DNA of 64,000 bases from Nocardia sputorum (lineage in GTDB: Bacteria > Actinomycetota > Actinomycetes > Mycobacteriales > Mycobacteriaceae). Positions 45,427-54,500 of the stretch are shown in pieces; the first letter of the stretch is position 1, and every line of letters begins with the position of its first letter. The position numbers were made by a program, and so were the translations under genes. The notes beneath the pieces were generated by a model, which was not told the DNA's origin, did no database searches, and was given only the letters and a program-made list of their open reading frames with translations. The stretch covers positions 930,001 through 994,000 of the forward strand of contig NZ_AP026978.1 in NCBI RefSeq assembly GCF_027924405.1. The letters run 5' to 3'.

Positions 45427-46452
45427 CTACTCGGGGGCGTGGATCGCGGGCACGCGTTCGCCCAACGGCGGAGGGGGCGGCGGGGTTCCGTCGCCGAACG
45501 GCATGCCGCCCAGCGCCTCCCGGCCGTGCGGGGTCAGCCAGTTCGACAGATCGGGGCCCTTGGGAACTATCCCGGTGGGGTTGATGTCCCGGTGCACGAC
45601 GTAGTAGTGCGTCTTGATCTGCCCGAAGTCGATGGTGTCGCCGAATCCGGGGGTCTGGTACAGATCGCGCGCGTACGCCCACAGCACCGGCATCTCGGTG
45701 AGCTTGGACCGGTTGCACTTGAAGTGGCCGTGGTACACCGCGTCGAACCGGACCAGCGTGGTGAACAGCCGCACGTCGGCCTCGGTGATGGTGTCGCCGA
45801 CCAGATACCGTTGCGCGGCAAGGCGTTCGGACAGCCAGTCCAAGCGGCGGAAGAGCCGGTCGTAGGCGGCGTCGTAGGCGTCCTGCGCCCCGGCGAACCC
45901 GCAGCGGTAGACGCCGTTGTTGACGTCGCGGAACACCGCGAGGTTCACCTCGTCGATCTCGGCGCGCAGCGGCTCGGGGTACAGCTGTGGCGCGCCGGGC
46001 CGGTGATGCTCGGTCCATTCGGTGGAGAAGTCGAGGGTGATCTGCGCGTAGTCGTTGGTGACGACCTGCCCGGTTGGCACGTCCACGACGGCGGGCACGG
46101 TGATGCCCCGCGGGTAGTCCGGGAACCGGGCCAGATAGGCGTCGCGCAACCGGGGGATGCCGAGCACCGGGTCGACGCCGCCGGGGTCCAGATCGAAGGT
46201 CCAGCTGAGCTTGTCGTGCGTGGGTCCGCACAGGCCGAGGGAGAGCACCGGTTCGAGCCCGAGCAGACGGCGCACGATCAGCGTCCGGTTGGCCCACGGG
46301 CAGGCGCGGGCCGCGACCAGCCGATAGCGCCCCGGCTCGACCGGGTAGCCGTCGCGGCCGTCGGCCGTGATCCGGGTGGTGATGTAGTTCGTGTCCCTCT
46401 TGAACTCGCCGGGCTCGACGTAGGAACCGCTTGCACTGGCCGACTTGGTCAC
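45427..46452 (-). CDS. Xi-class glutathione-transferase-like reductase (ECM4/YqjG family)
   Basis: A 341-residue thioredoxin-fold protein with the Xi-class motif ACPWA (catalytic Cys51) and the C-terminal helical domain (RYLVGDTITEADVRLFTTLVRFDAVYHGHFKCN). The family reduces glutathionyl-hydroquinones. Actinobacteria use mycothiol in place of glutathione, so this member probably acts on mycothiol conjugates; that is inference. The C-terminus is Pro-rich. It starts at GTG 46452 with GGAAG nine bases upstream and diverges from the enoyl-CoA hydratase gene with only 38 bases between the starts. Confidence 0.9.
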   Translation of the reverse strand: MTKSASASGSYVEPGEFKRDTNYITTRITADGRDGYPVEPGRYRLVAARACPWANRTLIVRRLLGLEPVLSLGLCGPTHDKLSWTFDLDPGGVDPVLGIPRLRDAYLARFPDYPRGITVPAVVDVPTGQVVTNDYAQITLDFSTEWTEHHRPGAPQLYPEPLRAEIDEVNLAVFRDVNNGVYRCGFAGAQDAYDAAYDRLFRRLDWLSERLAAQRYLVGDTITEADVRLFTTLVRFDAVYHGHFKCNRSKLTEMPVLWAYARDLYQTPGFGDTIDFGQIKTHYYVVHRDINPTGIVPKGPDLSNWLTPHGREALGGMPFGDGTPPPPPPLGERVPAIHAPE

Positions 46453-46490
46453 ATCGACAGTCTTCCAGATCGACCTCGTACGCTGACCGG

Positions 46491-47285
46491 ATGAGTGAAA
46501 CGAAGGCCACCCGCCTGGAACGCGACTTCACCGACGGCGGGGCGGAGGTGGCGACCCTCACGCTCGCCCACCCGCCGCTCAACCTCTTCGACCGGTCGAT
46601 GCTGGACGCGCTGATCGCCGACATCGCCGAGCTGTCGGCGCGGCCGCCGCGCGCCCTGCTGCTGCGCGCGGAGGGCAAGGTGGTGTCCGGCGGCGTCGAC
46701 GTGCACGTCTTCGACGGCTTGACCCCGGAGCAGGGCGCCGAATTGTGGCGCACGTTGTTCGCGCAGATCATCCATCCGCTGGAGGCGCTGCCGTGCCCGG
46801 TGGTGTTCGCCGCGCACGGGCTGACCCTGACCGCCGCCTTCGAGATCGCCCTCGCCTGCGACATCCTGCTCGCGGCGCCGAAGGCGAAGTTCGGGTTGGT
46901 GGAGATCGTGGTCGGGCTGACCCCGTCGATGGGCGGCCCGCAGCGTCTGGCCGAACGCGCGGGCTCGGGCCGGGCCCGCGAGTTCGTGATGACCGGCGAT
47001 CTCTACGACGCGGCGACCATGGCCGAGTGGGGCGTGGTCAACGCCGTGCACGAGGACGTCGACGCCGCGGCGCGCGCACTGACCCACCGGCTGGCCGAGG
47101 GACCGACGAAGGCCAACGCGGCGACCAAGAAGATCATCGAGGCGTGGCGTTCCGGCGGTGTGGCACACGCGGATTCGGTGACGCCCGAGGTGTCCGGGGT
47201 GTTGTTCGACACCGAGGACCTGAAGGGCGGGGTGCGCAGTTTCCTCGAGCAGGGTCCGGGGAAGGCTCGCTACGCGGGCCGGTGA
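46491..47285 (+). CDS. Enoyl-CoA hydratase/isomerase family protein (crotonase)
   Basis: A 264-residue crotonase-fold enzyme. The oxyanion-hole region is LLRAEGKVVSGGVDVHVF, then CPVVFAAHGLTLTAAFEIALACDILLAAPKAKFGLVEIVVGLTPSMGGPQRL, which keeps one acidic catalytic residue (VEI) but lacks the Glu pair of classical hydratases. It may act as a hydratase, isomerase or another CoA-ester enzyme. TACGCT lies six bases before ATG 46491 and there is no Shine-Dalgarno sequence, so the message is probably leaderless. It precedes the acyl-CoA synthetase-like gene by 92 bases on the same strand. Confidence 0.88.
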   Translation: MSETKATRLERDFTDGGAEVATLTLAHPPLNLFDRSMLDALIADIAELSARPPRALLLRAEGKVVSGGVDVHVFDGLTPEQGAELWRTLFAQIIHPLEALPCPVVFAAHGLTLTAAFEIALACDILLAAPKAKFGLVEIVVGLTPSMGGPQRLAERAGSGRAREFVMTGDLYDAATMAEWGVVNAVHEDVDAAARALTHRLAEGPTKANAATKKIIEAWRSGGVAHADSVTPEVSGVLFDTEDLKGGVRSFLEQGPGKARYAGR

Positions 47286-47377
47286 CAGCTGGGACACGTT
47301 CATCGCCTATTCCAGCGAAGTTGTGACATGCGTCATATAGTCGCAGTGCCTGATACCTCGAGGCACGCGGAGGACGA

Positions 47378-48631
47378 ATGTCGCAGTTGCTCGTCGAATA
47401 TCCCCTCACCGGCCCGCACGTCTGGGACAACCCGCTAGCCCGCGGCGCCGACGGAGTGCTGCGCTACGGAAACCTCACGCCCGCGCTGACCGAACTGCTG
47501 GATCTGCAAGTGCACGCCTTCGGTACCCGCGAAGCCGTGGTCGAGGTCGGCGGCCCGCGCCTGACCTACCGGGAGCTGTGGCATTCGGCCTCCCGGATCG
47601 CGGGCGGCTTGCAGGAGCACGGGATCGGATACGGCGACCGGGTCGCCGTTCACATGCCTTCCGGCGTCCGGTGGGTGCAGGCATTCCTCGGCGCCTTGCT
47701 CAGCGGTGCGGTGCCCGTGCTGGTGCACGACGGGCTGCCCGACGCGGTGGCCGAGCGCGTGATCGCCGACAGCCGTGCCGATTTCGTGCTCGGCCACCAG
47801 GGCGCCGAGACCGAACTGCCCGACGGGGCCGCCTACATCGATGACGGCGCGGCGCTGGGCGACCTGGCGCTGCTGTCCTACACGAGCGGGACGTGCACGC
47901 CCAAAGGGGTGGAGCTGACCAACGAGAATCTGCTCTCCGCCGTGCGCTCGGTGGTCGCGGCGCTCGACCTGCCGACCGACGGCCTGCGCAACCTGGTGCT
48001 CCTGCCGTTGGCGCACGCCAGCGGCTGCGTCGACCAGCTGTTGCCGACCTTCGCCGTCGGCGGCACCGTGGTCCTCACCCGGGACACCCGCGGCATGGCC
48101 GAGGCCATCACCGCCGAGCGGATCGACATGGTCTCCGCGACTCCGCGGATCTTCGCGGGCCTGCTGCCCGAACTCGCGGAACTGCGCGCCGAGGGGCTGT
48201 GCACCGAGGGCATCGCGCGGATCAGCAAGGCCGGTCACCGGGCCGAACGCGCCGCGTCGCCGGTCGCTCCGGTCGACCTGACGGCCGAACTGCGCGGCGT
48301 GTTCCCCGCGGCCCGGCAGTGGTCGGTGTGGGGTGCGACCGAGACCAGCGGCATCGGTCTTGCGGTGGACGACGCCGAGCAGGAAGACTCGCCCGACGCG
48401 ACAGGGGTGCTCGGATTCCCGTTCGGCGGAACGGAATTGGCGCTCTGGGGCCCGCGCGCGCGGGCGGGGCACGGTGAGTTGCTGTGTCGCGGGCCGAACG
48501 TCACGCCGCGCTACTGGAACGATCCCACCACGACCGCGGCGCGATTCACCGGAACGTGGTTCCACACCGGCGATCAGGTGACGATCGATGCCGACGGTTT
48601 GGTGCGCAGGGGCGCGGTGCCCGCCGAATGA
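47378..48631 (+). CDS. AMP-binding (acyl-CoA synthetase-like) protein lacking the C-terminal domain
   Basis: A 417-residue adenylate-forming protein. The N-terminal domain is complete: motif A3 SYTSGTCTPKGVELT (Cys in place of the usual Thr or Ser), A4 PLAHASGCVDQ, A5-like WGATETSG and A7 WFHTGDQVTIDADGLV. The protein ends at RRGAVPAE, exactly where the hinge GR-K and the ~100-residue C-terminal lid with the catalytic Lys should begin. No missing part is found downstream; the next gene is convergent eight bases away. It may be unable to form acyl-adenylate efficiently, or may act as a thioesterification-only or regulatory protein. Confidence 0.85.
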   Translation: MSQLLVEYPLTGPHVWDNPLARGADGVLRYGNLTPALTELLDLQVHAFGTREAVVEVGGPRLTYRELWHSASRIAGGLQEHGIGYGDRVAVHMPSGVRWVQAFLGALLSGAVPVLVHDGLPDAVAERVIADSRADFVLGHQGAETELPDGAAYIDDGAALGDLALLSYTSGTCTPKGVELTNENLLSAVRSVVAALDLPTDGLRNLVLLPLAHASGCVDQLLPTFAVGGTVVLTRDTRGMAEAITAERIDMVSATPRIFAGLLPELAELRAEGLCTEGIARISKAGHRAERAASPVAPVDLTAELRGVFPAARQWSVWGATETSGIGLAVDDAEQEDSPDATGVLGFPFGGTELALWGPRARAGHGELLCRGPNVTPRYWNDPTTTAARFTGTWFHTGDQVTIDADGLVRRGAVPAE

Positions 48632-48638
48632 CGCGGTC

Positions 48639-49385
48639 TCACTCCAGCATTCGATCGCGCAGTCGCGCCAGGAGAGCGGGCGTCAGCCCGATGGCGGCGA
48701 GATAGCCGTCCAGGTCGCCGTGCAACTCGCGCATCGACGCGGTGGCGATGTCCAGGTATTCGTCGCGCACGCCGAGCAGGTCGATCGAGAGTTCCTCACC
48801 GGCCAGCAGTTTCGTCGTCATGAGGGCGCGCAGCGCCGGGACGGCGCCGTTGCTGAGCAGGTAGTCGGCCTGGACGTCGGCCTCGATGACGCCCACCGCG
48901 CGCAGCAGCGTCGCGACGGCCCAGCCGGTGCGGTCCTTGCCCGCCGCGCAGTGCACCAGCACGGCGCCTTCGCCACGCAGGATGGACTCGGCGAGCGAGG
49001 CGATGGCGGCGTGCGCCTCCGGCAGCGCCGGGAACATCCGGTAGACCTCGAGCATGTGCGCGTAGGCGGTCCGCGCGGTCGCCTCGTGCGGCGGCGCCTC
49101 GGCCATCCTGGAGTCGAACGGCGTGATGGTCAGCCGGACGTCCGCGGGCAGCCGGTCGGCGCCGATATGGTCGATCTCGCGCTGTCCGCGCAGGTCGTGG
49201 ACGACGCTGACGCCCAGTTCGCGCAGCCCGGCATGGCCCGCGTCATCCAGGCCGCTGAGCTGAGCCGAGCGCAGCAGGACGCCGGGGCGGACCTTGGCGC
49301 CATCGTGGGTGCGCAGCCCGCCGGTGTCGCGGAAGTTGAACGTGCCGGAGAGGAAGTACTGGTCGGCGGGGGGCGAGAGAGTCAC
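48639..49385 (-). CDS. Protein tyrosine/serine phosphatase (PtpB-like)
   Basis: A 248-residue dual-specificity phosphatase of the family containing mycobacterial PtpB. The N-terminal FNFRDTGGLRT motif and RSAQLSGLDDAG are family features. The catalytic loop is HCAAGKDR, with nucleophile Cys146 and Arg152 (HCx5R). A helical lid region (HEATARTAYAHMLEVYRMFPAL) follows the N-terminal sheet. The enzyme could remove phosphate from tyrosine, threonine or phosphoinositides; in pathogens it is secreted although no signal peptide is visible. It starts with GTG 49385 and converges on the acyl-CoA synthetase-like gene. Confidence 0.92.
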   Translation of the reverse strand: MTLSPPADQYFLSGTFNFRDTGGLRTHDGAKVRPGVLLRSAQLSGLDDAGHAGLRELGVSVVHDLRGQREIDHIGADRLPADVRLTITPFDSRMAEAPPHEATARTAYAHMLEVYRMFPALPEAHAAIASLAESILRGEGAVLVHCAAGKDRTGWAVATLLRAVGVIEADVQADYLLSNGAVPALRALMTTKLLAGEELSIDLLGVRDEYLDIATASMRELHGDLDGYLAAIGLTPALLARLRDRMLE

Positions 49386-49799
49386 CGATCCAGGCTATCC
49401 GCCGGGCGGAGCGAAGAGGTGTCGATAGCGGATCGGACCTCGAACGACAGGCTGACCGATTTGGGCGGTTTCGCTGTGGTATTTGCCACACGATTTGGGT
49501 TGCCGCCCACCTGAACCGTACCGTTGTCCATGGTCTGTCGAGCGGCGCAGCGTCGTCGAGATCCACCGTCATAGCGGGATTTCCGGGCGACACGGCTGGA
49601 TCGCATACCGGTCCCGGTTGGGTAACAAAACATTCTTTCAGTCTGGAATTACCCATCGAACCCGTTCTCAAACCCCGAAAACGCTCTACCATTGATGAAC
49701 GTTGGACCGGGCAGCCGAGGTGTTTCCCGATGTTGCCCGCCCTGTTCAGCGAGTCGCGCCAACGGAGGTGCGCGAGTTCTTTCGCCGAGGGAGTCGTCG
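49386..49799. other. 414-base intergenic region
   Basis: It lies between the divergent phosphatase and TetR-C-like genes. No gene is supported. A perfect dyad TGTGG-N6-CCACA occurs at 49475-49490, about 90 bases before the phosphatase start, and the stretch around 49620-49690 is AT-richer than the flanks and may hold the promoter of the plus-strand gene. Confidence 0.5.
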
Positions 49800-50282
49800 T
49801 TGAGCGCACGTGGAGAAGTAATAACAGATATCCGGCTACGACCCGCCGTCACGGATGCGGTCGAAGCGGCGGCCGCCACGCTCGACTACAAGGGCCTGCG
49901 CGCGCTGCGGGTGTTGCTGCACGCCGGGGTCAGTGCCTACTGGCCGCTGGTCAAGGCCACTCCGGGTAAGCAGATCAGGTCGTACGAGAGGACCTTGGAG
50001 GCGCTGCGCGCGCGCTGGGAGGTCAGGGCCGGTTGCTTCCCTGATCCGATCGCGACGGAGTTCTACCGTGAGAAGGACGCGGAGGTCACCGCGTTCCTGA
50101 AACTGTGCGCCGAGCGGTCGGGGACGCAGTGGCTGGAGCCGGTGGAGGCGATCGCCTGCAACGTCGTCTCGATCGTGCAGGGCACGGTCCTGCGCTGGCT
50201 GGCGGATTGCAACGACGAGACCATGTTGGTGGTGCTCGACGAGATGGTCAGCGGACTGGCCACCAAGGCCGCGGAGATCTGA
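49800..50282 (+). CDS. Helical protein resembling a TetR ligand-binding domain, no HTH
   Basis: A 160-residue, all-helical protein. The sequence LRALRVLLHAGVSAYWPLVKATPGKQ and LEALRARWEVRAG, with a C-terminal helix MLVVLDEMVSGLATKAAEI, resembles the ligand-binding half of some actinobacterial TetR proteins, but no N-terminal helix-turn-helix is present. I place the start at TTG 49800, with GAGGGAG six bases upstream; the frame is open to 49695 without adding an HTH. Possible roles are ligand scavenging or heterodimerisation with a full TetR. Identity is uncertain. Confidence 0.6.
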   Translation: MSARGEVITDIRLRPAVTDAVEAAAATLDYKGLRALRVLLHAGVSAYWPLVKATPGKQIRSYERTLEALRARWEVRAGCFPDPIATEFYREKDAEVTAFLKLCAERSGTQWLEPVEAIACNVVSIVQGTVLRWLADCNDETMLVVLDEMVSGLATKAAEI

Positions 50283-50325
50283 CAAATACTGGACGTTTGA
50301 CCAACTTGGTGGTTGAGTTGTCCTG

Positions 50326-51504
50326 GTGACCGAGACGTCGCCGATCGCGGGGCTGCACGCGGCCACCGCCGACCTGGATCCGCCGCTGGCCGCCCTCGAC
50401 CTGCCCACTGTGCGCGCGAACGCCGCCGACCTGGTGCGCCGCGCTGCCGGCACCCCGGTGCGTGTGGCCAGCAAATCCGTGCGCTGCCGCGCAGTGCTCG
50501 CCGAAGTCCTCGGCGCCGATCTCACCGCTTCGGGCGGTTTCGCGGGCATCATGTCCTATTCCTTGCGGGAAGCCCTCTGGCTCGTGCGCCACGGGGCGCG
50601 CGACGTGCTGCTCGGGTATCCCAGCGTGGACCGTGCGGCACTGGCGGAACTGGCCGCCGACGACATCGCGCTGCGATCGATCACGCTGATGATCGACGAT
50701 GCCGCGCAACTCGACCTGATCCGCGCCGCCGTCGGCACCGACCGGGTCCGGCCACGGGTCTGCCTGGACGTGGACGCGTCGCTGCGCATCGGCCCCCTGC
50801 ACCTCGGCGTGCGCCGTTCTCCGGTACGCACGCCGCAGCAGGCCGCCGCCCTGGCGGGCGAGGCGCTGCGGCGTGGTTTCGACGTGGTGGGCGTGATGAC
50901 CTACGAGGCGCAGATCGCGGGACTGCCGGACACCAATCTCGCGGTGCGCTTGGTGAAGCGGGCGTCCGCGGCGGAGATCCGCAAGCGCCGGGCCGAGGTG
51001 CTCGACGCGGTCCGGTCCGTGACCGGCGAGCTGGCGATCGTCAACAGCGGCGGCAGCGGATCCATCGAGGTCAGCGTCGCCGATCCGGACGTCACCGAGG
51101 TGACCGCCGGGTCCGGTCTGTACGTGCCCACGCTGTTCGACGGGTACCGGTCGTTCACCCCGCGGCCCGCGCTGTATTTCGCGCTTCCCGTGCTGCGCAG
51201 ACCCGCGTCCGATATCGCCACCGTCTTCGCGGGCGGCTACATCGCGTCCGGCCCCACCGGAGCGTCGCGGGCGCCCAAGCCGGTGTGGCCGCGCGGGATG
51301 AAGCTGCTCGGCACCGAGGGCGCGGGCGAAGTGCAGACCCCGCTGTCGGGCGGCGCGTCACTCCGGGTCGGCGACCGGGTGTGGTTTCGGCACGCGAAGG
51401 CCGGCGAATTGTGCGAGCGGTTCGACACCGTGCACCTGGTCGACGAGGACGGTTCCCGCGTCGGCGTGCCGACCTATCGCGGCGAGGGCGTCTGCTTCGG
51501 CTGA
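50326..51504 (+). CDS. PLP-dependent amino acid deaminase/aldolase (D-threonine aldolase/alanine racemase-N fold)
   Basis: A 392-residue fold-III PLP enzyme. The N-terminal alanine-racemase-like barrel begins with LDPPLAALDLPTVRANAADLV; the cofactor Lys is in VRVASKSVRC. Later segments include NSGGSGSIEV and a second beta domain ending RVGDRVWFRHAKAGELCERF, with the metal-type His and Cys pattern of D-threonine aldolase/D-serine dehydratase relatives. It may deaminate or cleave D-hydroxy-amino acids. GTG 50326 is used. Its last 31 bases overlap the convergent nuclease-helicase gene tail to tail. Confidence 0.88.
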   Translation: MTETSPIAGLHAATADLDPPLAALDLPTVRANAADLVRRAAGTPVRVASKSVRCRAVLAEVLGADLTASGGFAGIMSYSLREALWLVRHGARDVLLGYPSVDRAALAELAADDIALRSITLMIDDAAQLDLIRAAVGTDRVRPRVCLDVDASLRIGPLHLGVRRSPVRTPQQAAALAGEALRRGFDVVGVMTYEAQIAGLPDTNLAVRLVKRASAAEIRKRRAEVLDAVRSVTGELAIVNSGGSGSIEVSVADPDVTEVTAGSGLYVPTLFDGYRSFTPRPALYFALPVLRRPASDIATVFAGGYIASGPTGASRAPKPVWPRGMKLLGTEGAGEVQTPLSGGASLRVGDRVWFRHAKAGELCERFDTVHLVDEDGSRVGVPTYRGEGVCFG

Positions 51505-54500
51505 CCGGCGTCGGTCAGCCGGAGGAACGCCCCGAGATCGGCGAGTTCGTCCGTGCTCGCGGGCAGATACTCGGTGAGCAGTGGTGAGCGGATGACGATC
51601 GCCTTCCACATGGCGCGGCACAGCGCGTGCACCACGCCGCGCGACAGCAGCGACGGCATGCCGTAGGGAGCGTCGGCGGGGCTCGAGGTCGTCATGGACA
51701 GCAACACCACCGCCGCCTCCCGGCCGCGGAATCGATCCGGCGTGCCCACCAGCACGTCCTCGATCTTGGCGCGGCCCAGCAGCGTCCGGATGCGCCCCAC
51801 CTGGGCCGCGTACGGCGCGACCACGAAGATGTCGTGCGGGTGCAGCCTGCGCGTGGTCGCGCCGATCGTCCAGGACATGCCGAGCAGGGCGCGGACCCGG
51901 CGCACCACCTCGCGCGCCTCCGCGGGCGACTCGGTGGCGTTGCCGTAATGGTCCACCAGGACGGTGTCCACTCCGGGCTGCTCGCCGTCCAGCCGCCGGG
52001 CCAGCGTGACCGTCTCGTTGGCCCGCAGGCGGCCGTCGTAGTACAGCCGGGAGACCGGCTCGCAGACCGCCGGGTGCATCCGCCAGGTGCGGTCCAGGAA
52101 GTAGCCGCGTTCGATGGGCAGCGTCTGACGTCCCGCGGCCAGCCAGCCGAGCACCGACTCGCCCACCGGGGCCGGGTGGGCGCCGCGCGCGCTCGACGCC
52201 ACCGGATCGCCGAGCAGCAGCAGATTGCGCGCGCTCGCCGCGACGGACACGGCCTCGGCCAGCGGGAAACGGCCGGCGTCGGCGATCACGAGCAGGTCCA
52301 GGCCCGCGCGCGGCACCGAATTCTCGTCCGCGAAATCGGCCGGGACGCCGCCGAGCACGCACCCGCTGATCGCGTTGTCCAGAAATCGCGGGTAGCGGGC
52401 GGCGTCGATCACCAACCACTCCGGGGCGAGCGTCGCCGCGTCCTTCTTGGCGACCAGTTCCGGCAGGACGCCCGCCCGCACCACCGCGTCGAGCAGGTTC
52501 TCCACGGTGGCGGATTCCCGCGCGACAACGCCGATGCGCCACTTGTTCCGCGTGATGAGCCGCTCCAGCACGCGGGCGGCGGTCGGGGTCTTCCCGGTGC
52601 CCGGCGGGCCCTGCACGGCGACGTAGGAGTGGTCCAGAGCGCACAGCGCGGCTGTGATCGCCGCGGCGTAGTCGCCGTGCACCTCGGGCAACCGGGCGTC
52701 GCCGTGCAGCCGGGGCGGGCGCCGCGCCAGGATGTCGAAGACGGCCGCCCGCGGCGTGTCCGGCAAGGTCATCAGCAATTGCTGCGCCGCGAACTCGATG
52801 GCCGCTGCGGCGTTCTCGTCCCACTCCGGCAGGCCGGGCGCGATCGCGGACGGCAGTTCGTCGTAGGGTTCGCACCCTTCGGGCAGCGATTCCTCCAGCC
52901 GGACGGTGTCGTCGAATTCGGCGTCCACCGAGCAGCCGAGAACCGTGGCCGTCGCGGTGGCCCGCAGGCCCGGAGCGGTGACCATTCCCGCCGGCATCGG
53001 CTGGTCGTAGAAGGTGTAGACGGTGGTACCGGGAGTGAGCGCGCTCGCGCCCGGAGCGCCGCTCGGACCGGTGCCGATCCGGCCGGTCAGGGTCAGGTAG
53101 CGCCGCATCGCCGGGCGATCGGGGCGGCGATGCCACTTGGTGTCGACCGTGCCCCAGTCGGCGACCAGGACTCCTGGCGCGTCGGCCCATTCGTCCACCG
53201 GATGGCTGAGCCGGTCGGCGTGCGCCCACCACAACGGCTGCCGTTCACGGCGATGGTAGCCGAGCGCGGCGGCCGTCAGCGCGGCGGGATGCAGCGAATC
53301 ACCTTGCGCGGCGGCGTATTCGGCGAGCGCGGCCTCCAGCGACGACGGCCGGGACGACGGCGGCGGTGCGGCCGCGCCGGGGATCGCCGCGGTGTATCCG
53401 GCCGCCGCGGGCAGCGTCCGCGCGGCGACGCGCTGCTCGGCCGCGCGATCGAGCAGCCAATCGCGCAGCCGCAGCACGGTACCGCAATCGTGTTCGGCGG
53501 AGGTATCGGCAGGGCCGGGAAGCAGTCGGCGCAGCCCGCTGAGCCGGTAGGAGGATTCGCCGACGAGCAGCGCGCCGCGCACGATCGGATACAGATCGAC
53601 CAGAACGCCTCCGCACAGCAGTTCGTCCACCAGCTCCTCGTTGACGCCGTGCCGTCCGGTGCAGCGCAGCAGCGCCGTGCGCACCGCGGCGGAGTAGTGG
53701 TAGACGTGCAGGTCCGGATAGATCCGGCGGCGCTGGGTCAGATAGTCGAGCACCTGCTCGAGCACGCGGCGTTCCGCGGCCGCGGCGTGCCGGGGGTCGC
53801 TCGAATCGATCGGCCCGCGCAGCGAGAGATGCACCGTGTCCGGGCCGCCGACCTCCACGACGAGCGGAGCGCGGCCGCCGCCCGCGATGGTGAGCGAGAG
53901 GTCACCGGGGGACGGCGCGGGCAGCGCTCCGAGCGCGGCCGCGTCGAGCAGGGCATACGTGGGTGTTCCGGAAAACTCGCGCCGCAGTTGGAGTTCCGCC
54001 TGGCGGCGCAGCGCGGAGACCGTCCGCGGCGGCACGCCGGGCACCGCGGCATCGGTGGTGGCCAGCCGGTCGATGGTGGTCACTCCCGCTTCGCGCAACC
54101 GGGCGCGGGCGGCGGACGGCATGCCTGCCACGAGCAGGAGGTCGCGCGCGGCGGACAGGGCGTCGGTGCAGGTCCGGCAGCGGCCGCAGGCCAGATAACG
54201 GGGGTCGCCCCACTGCACGGGCAGCAGTTCACCGAGCTTCTCGTCCACGATCCGCTCCACCCGCCGCCTACGCGCCCGATACAACGGAAGCAACTCGCTC
54301 AGCGCCCGGGCGCTGCTCTGCGGGCCCCGGTGCAGCCGGACCAGCGGTGCGGTGAGCGCGCCCGAGCGGTCGAGGGCCTCGGCGCAGGCGGCGAGTTCGA
54401 GCGCGGCGGCGACCCGGTCCGCCGTCGTGGGCGCGATGCCGTGCACGGTGTAGCGGACCCGATGTTCCGCCCGTACCAGGAAGTCGGCGCCACAGTGGAA

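Noticed and set aside
44564..46864. A 766-codon minus-strand frame spanning the hypothetical gene and the GST-like gene
   Set aside because: Only its last 241 codons are protein-like, with a strong ribosome site at 45289; the rest is out of frame with the GST-like gene.
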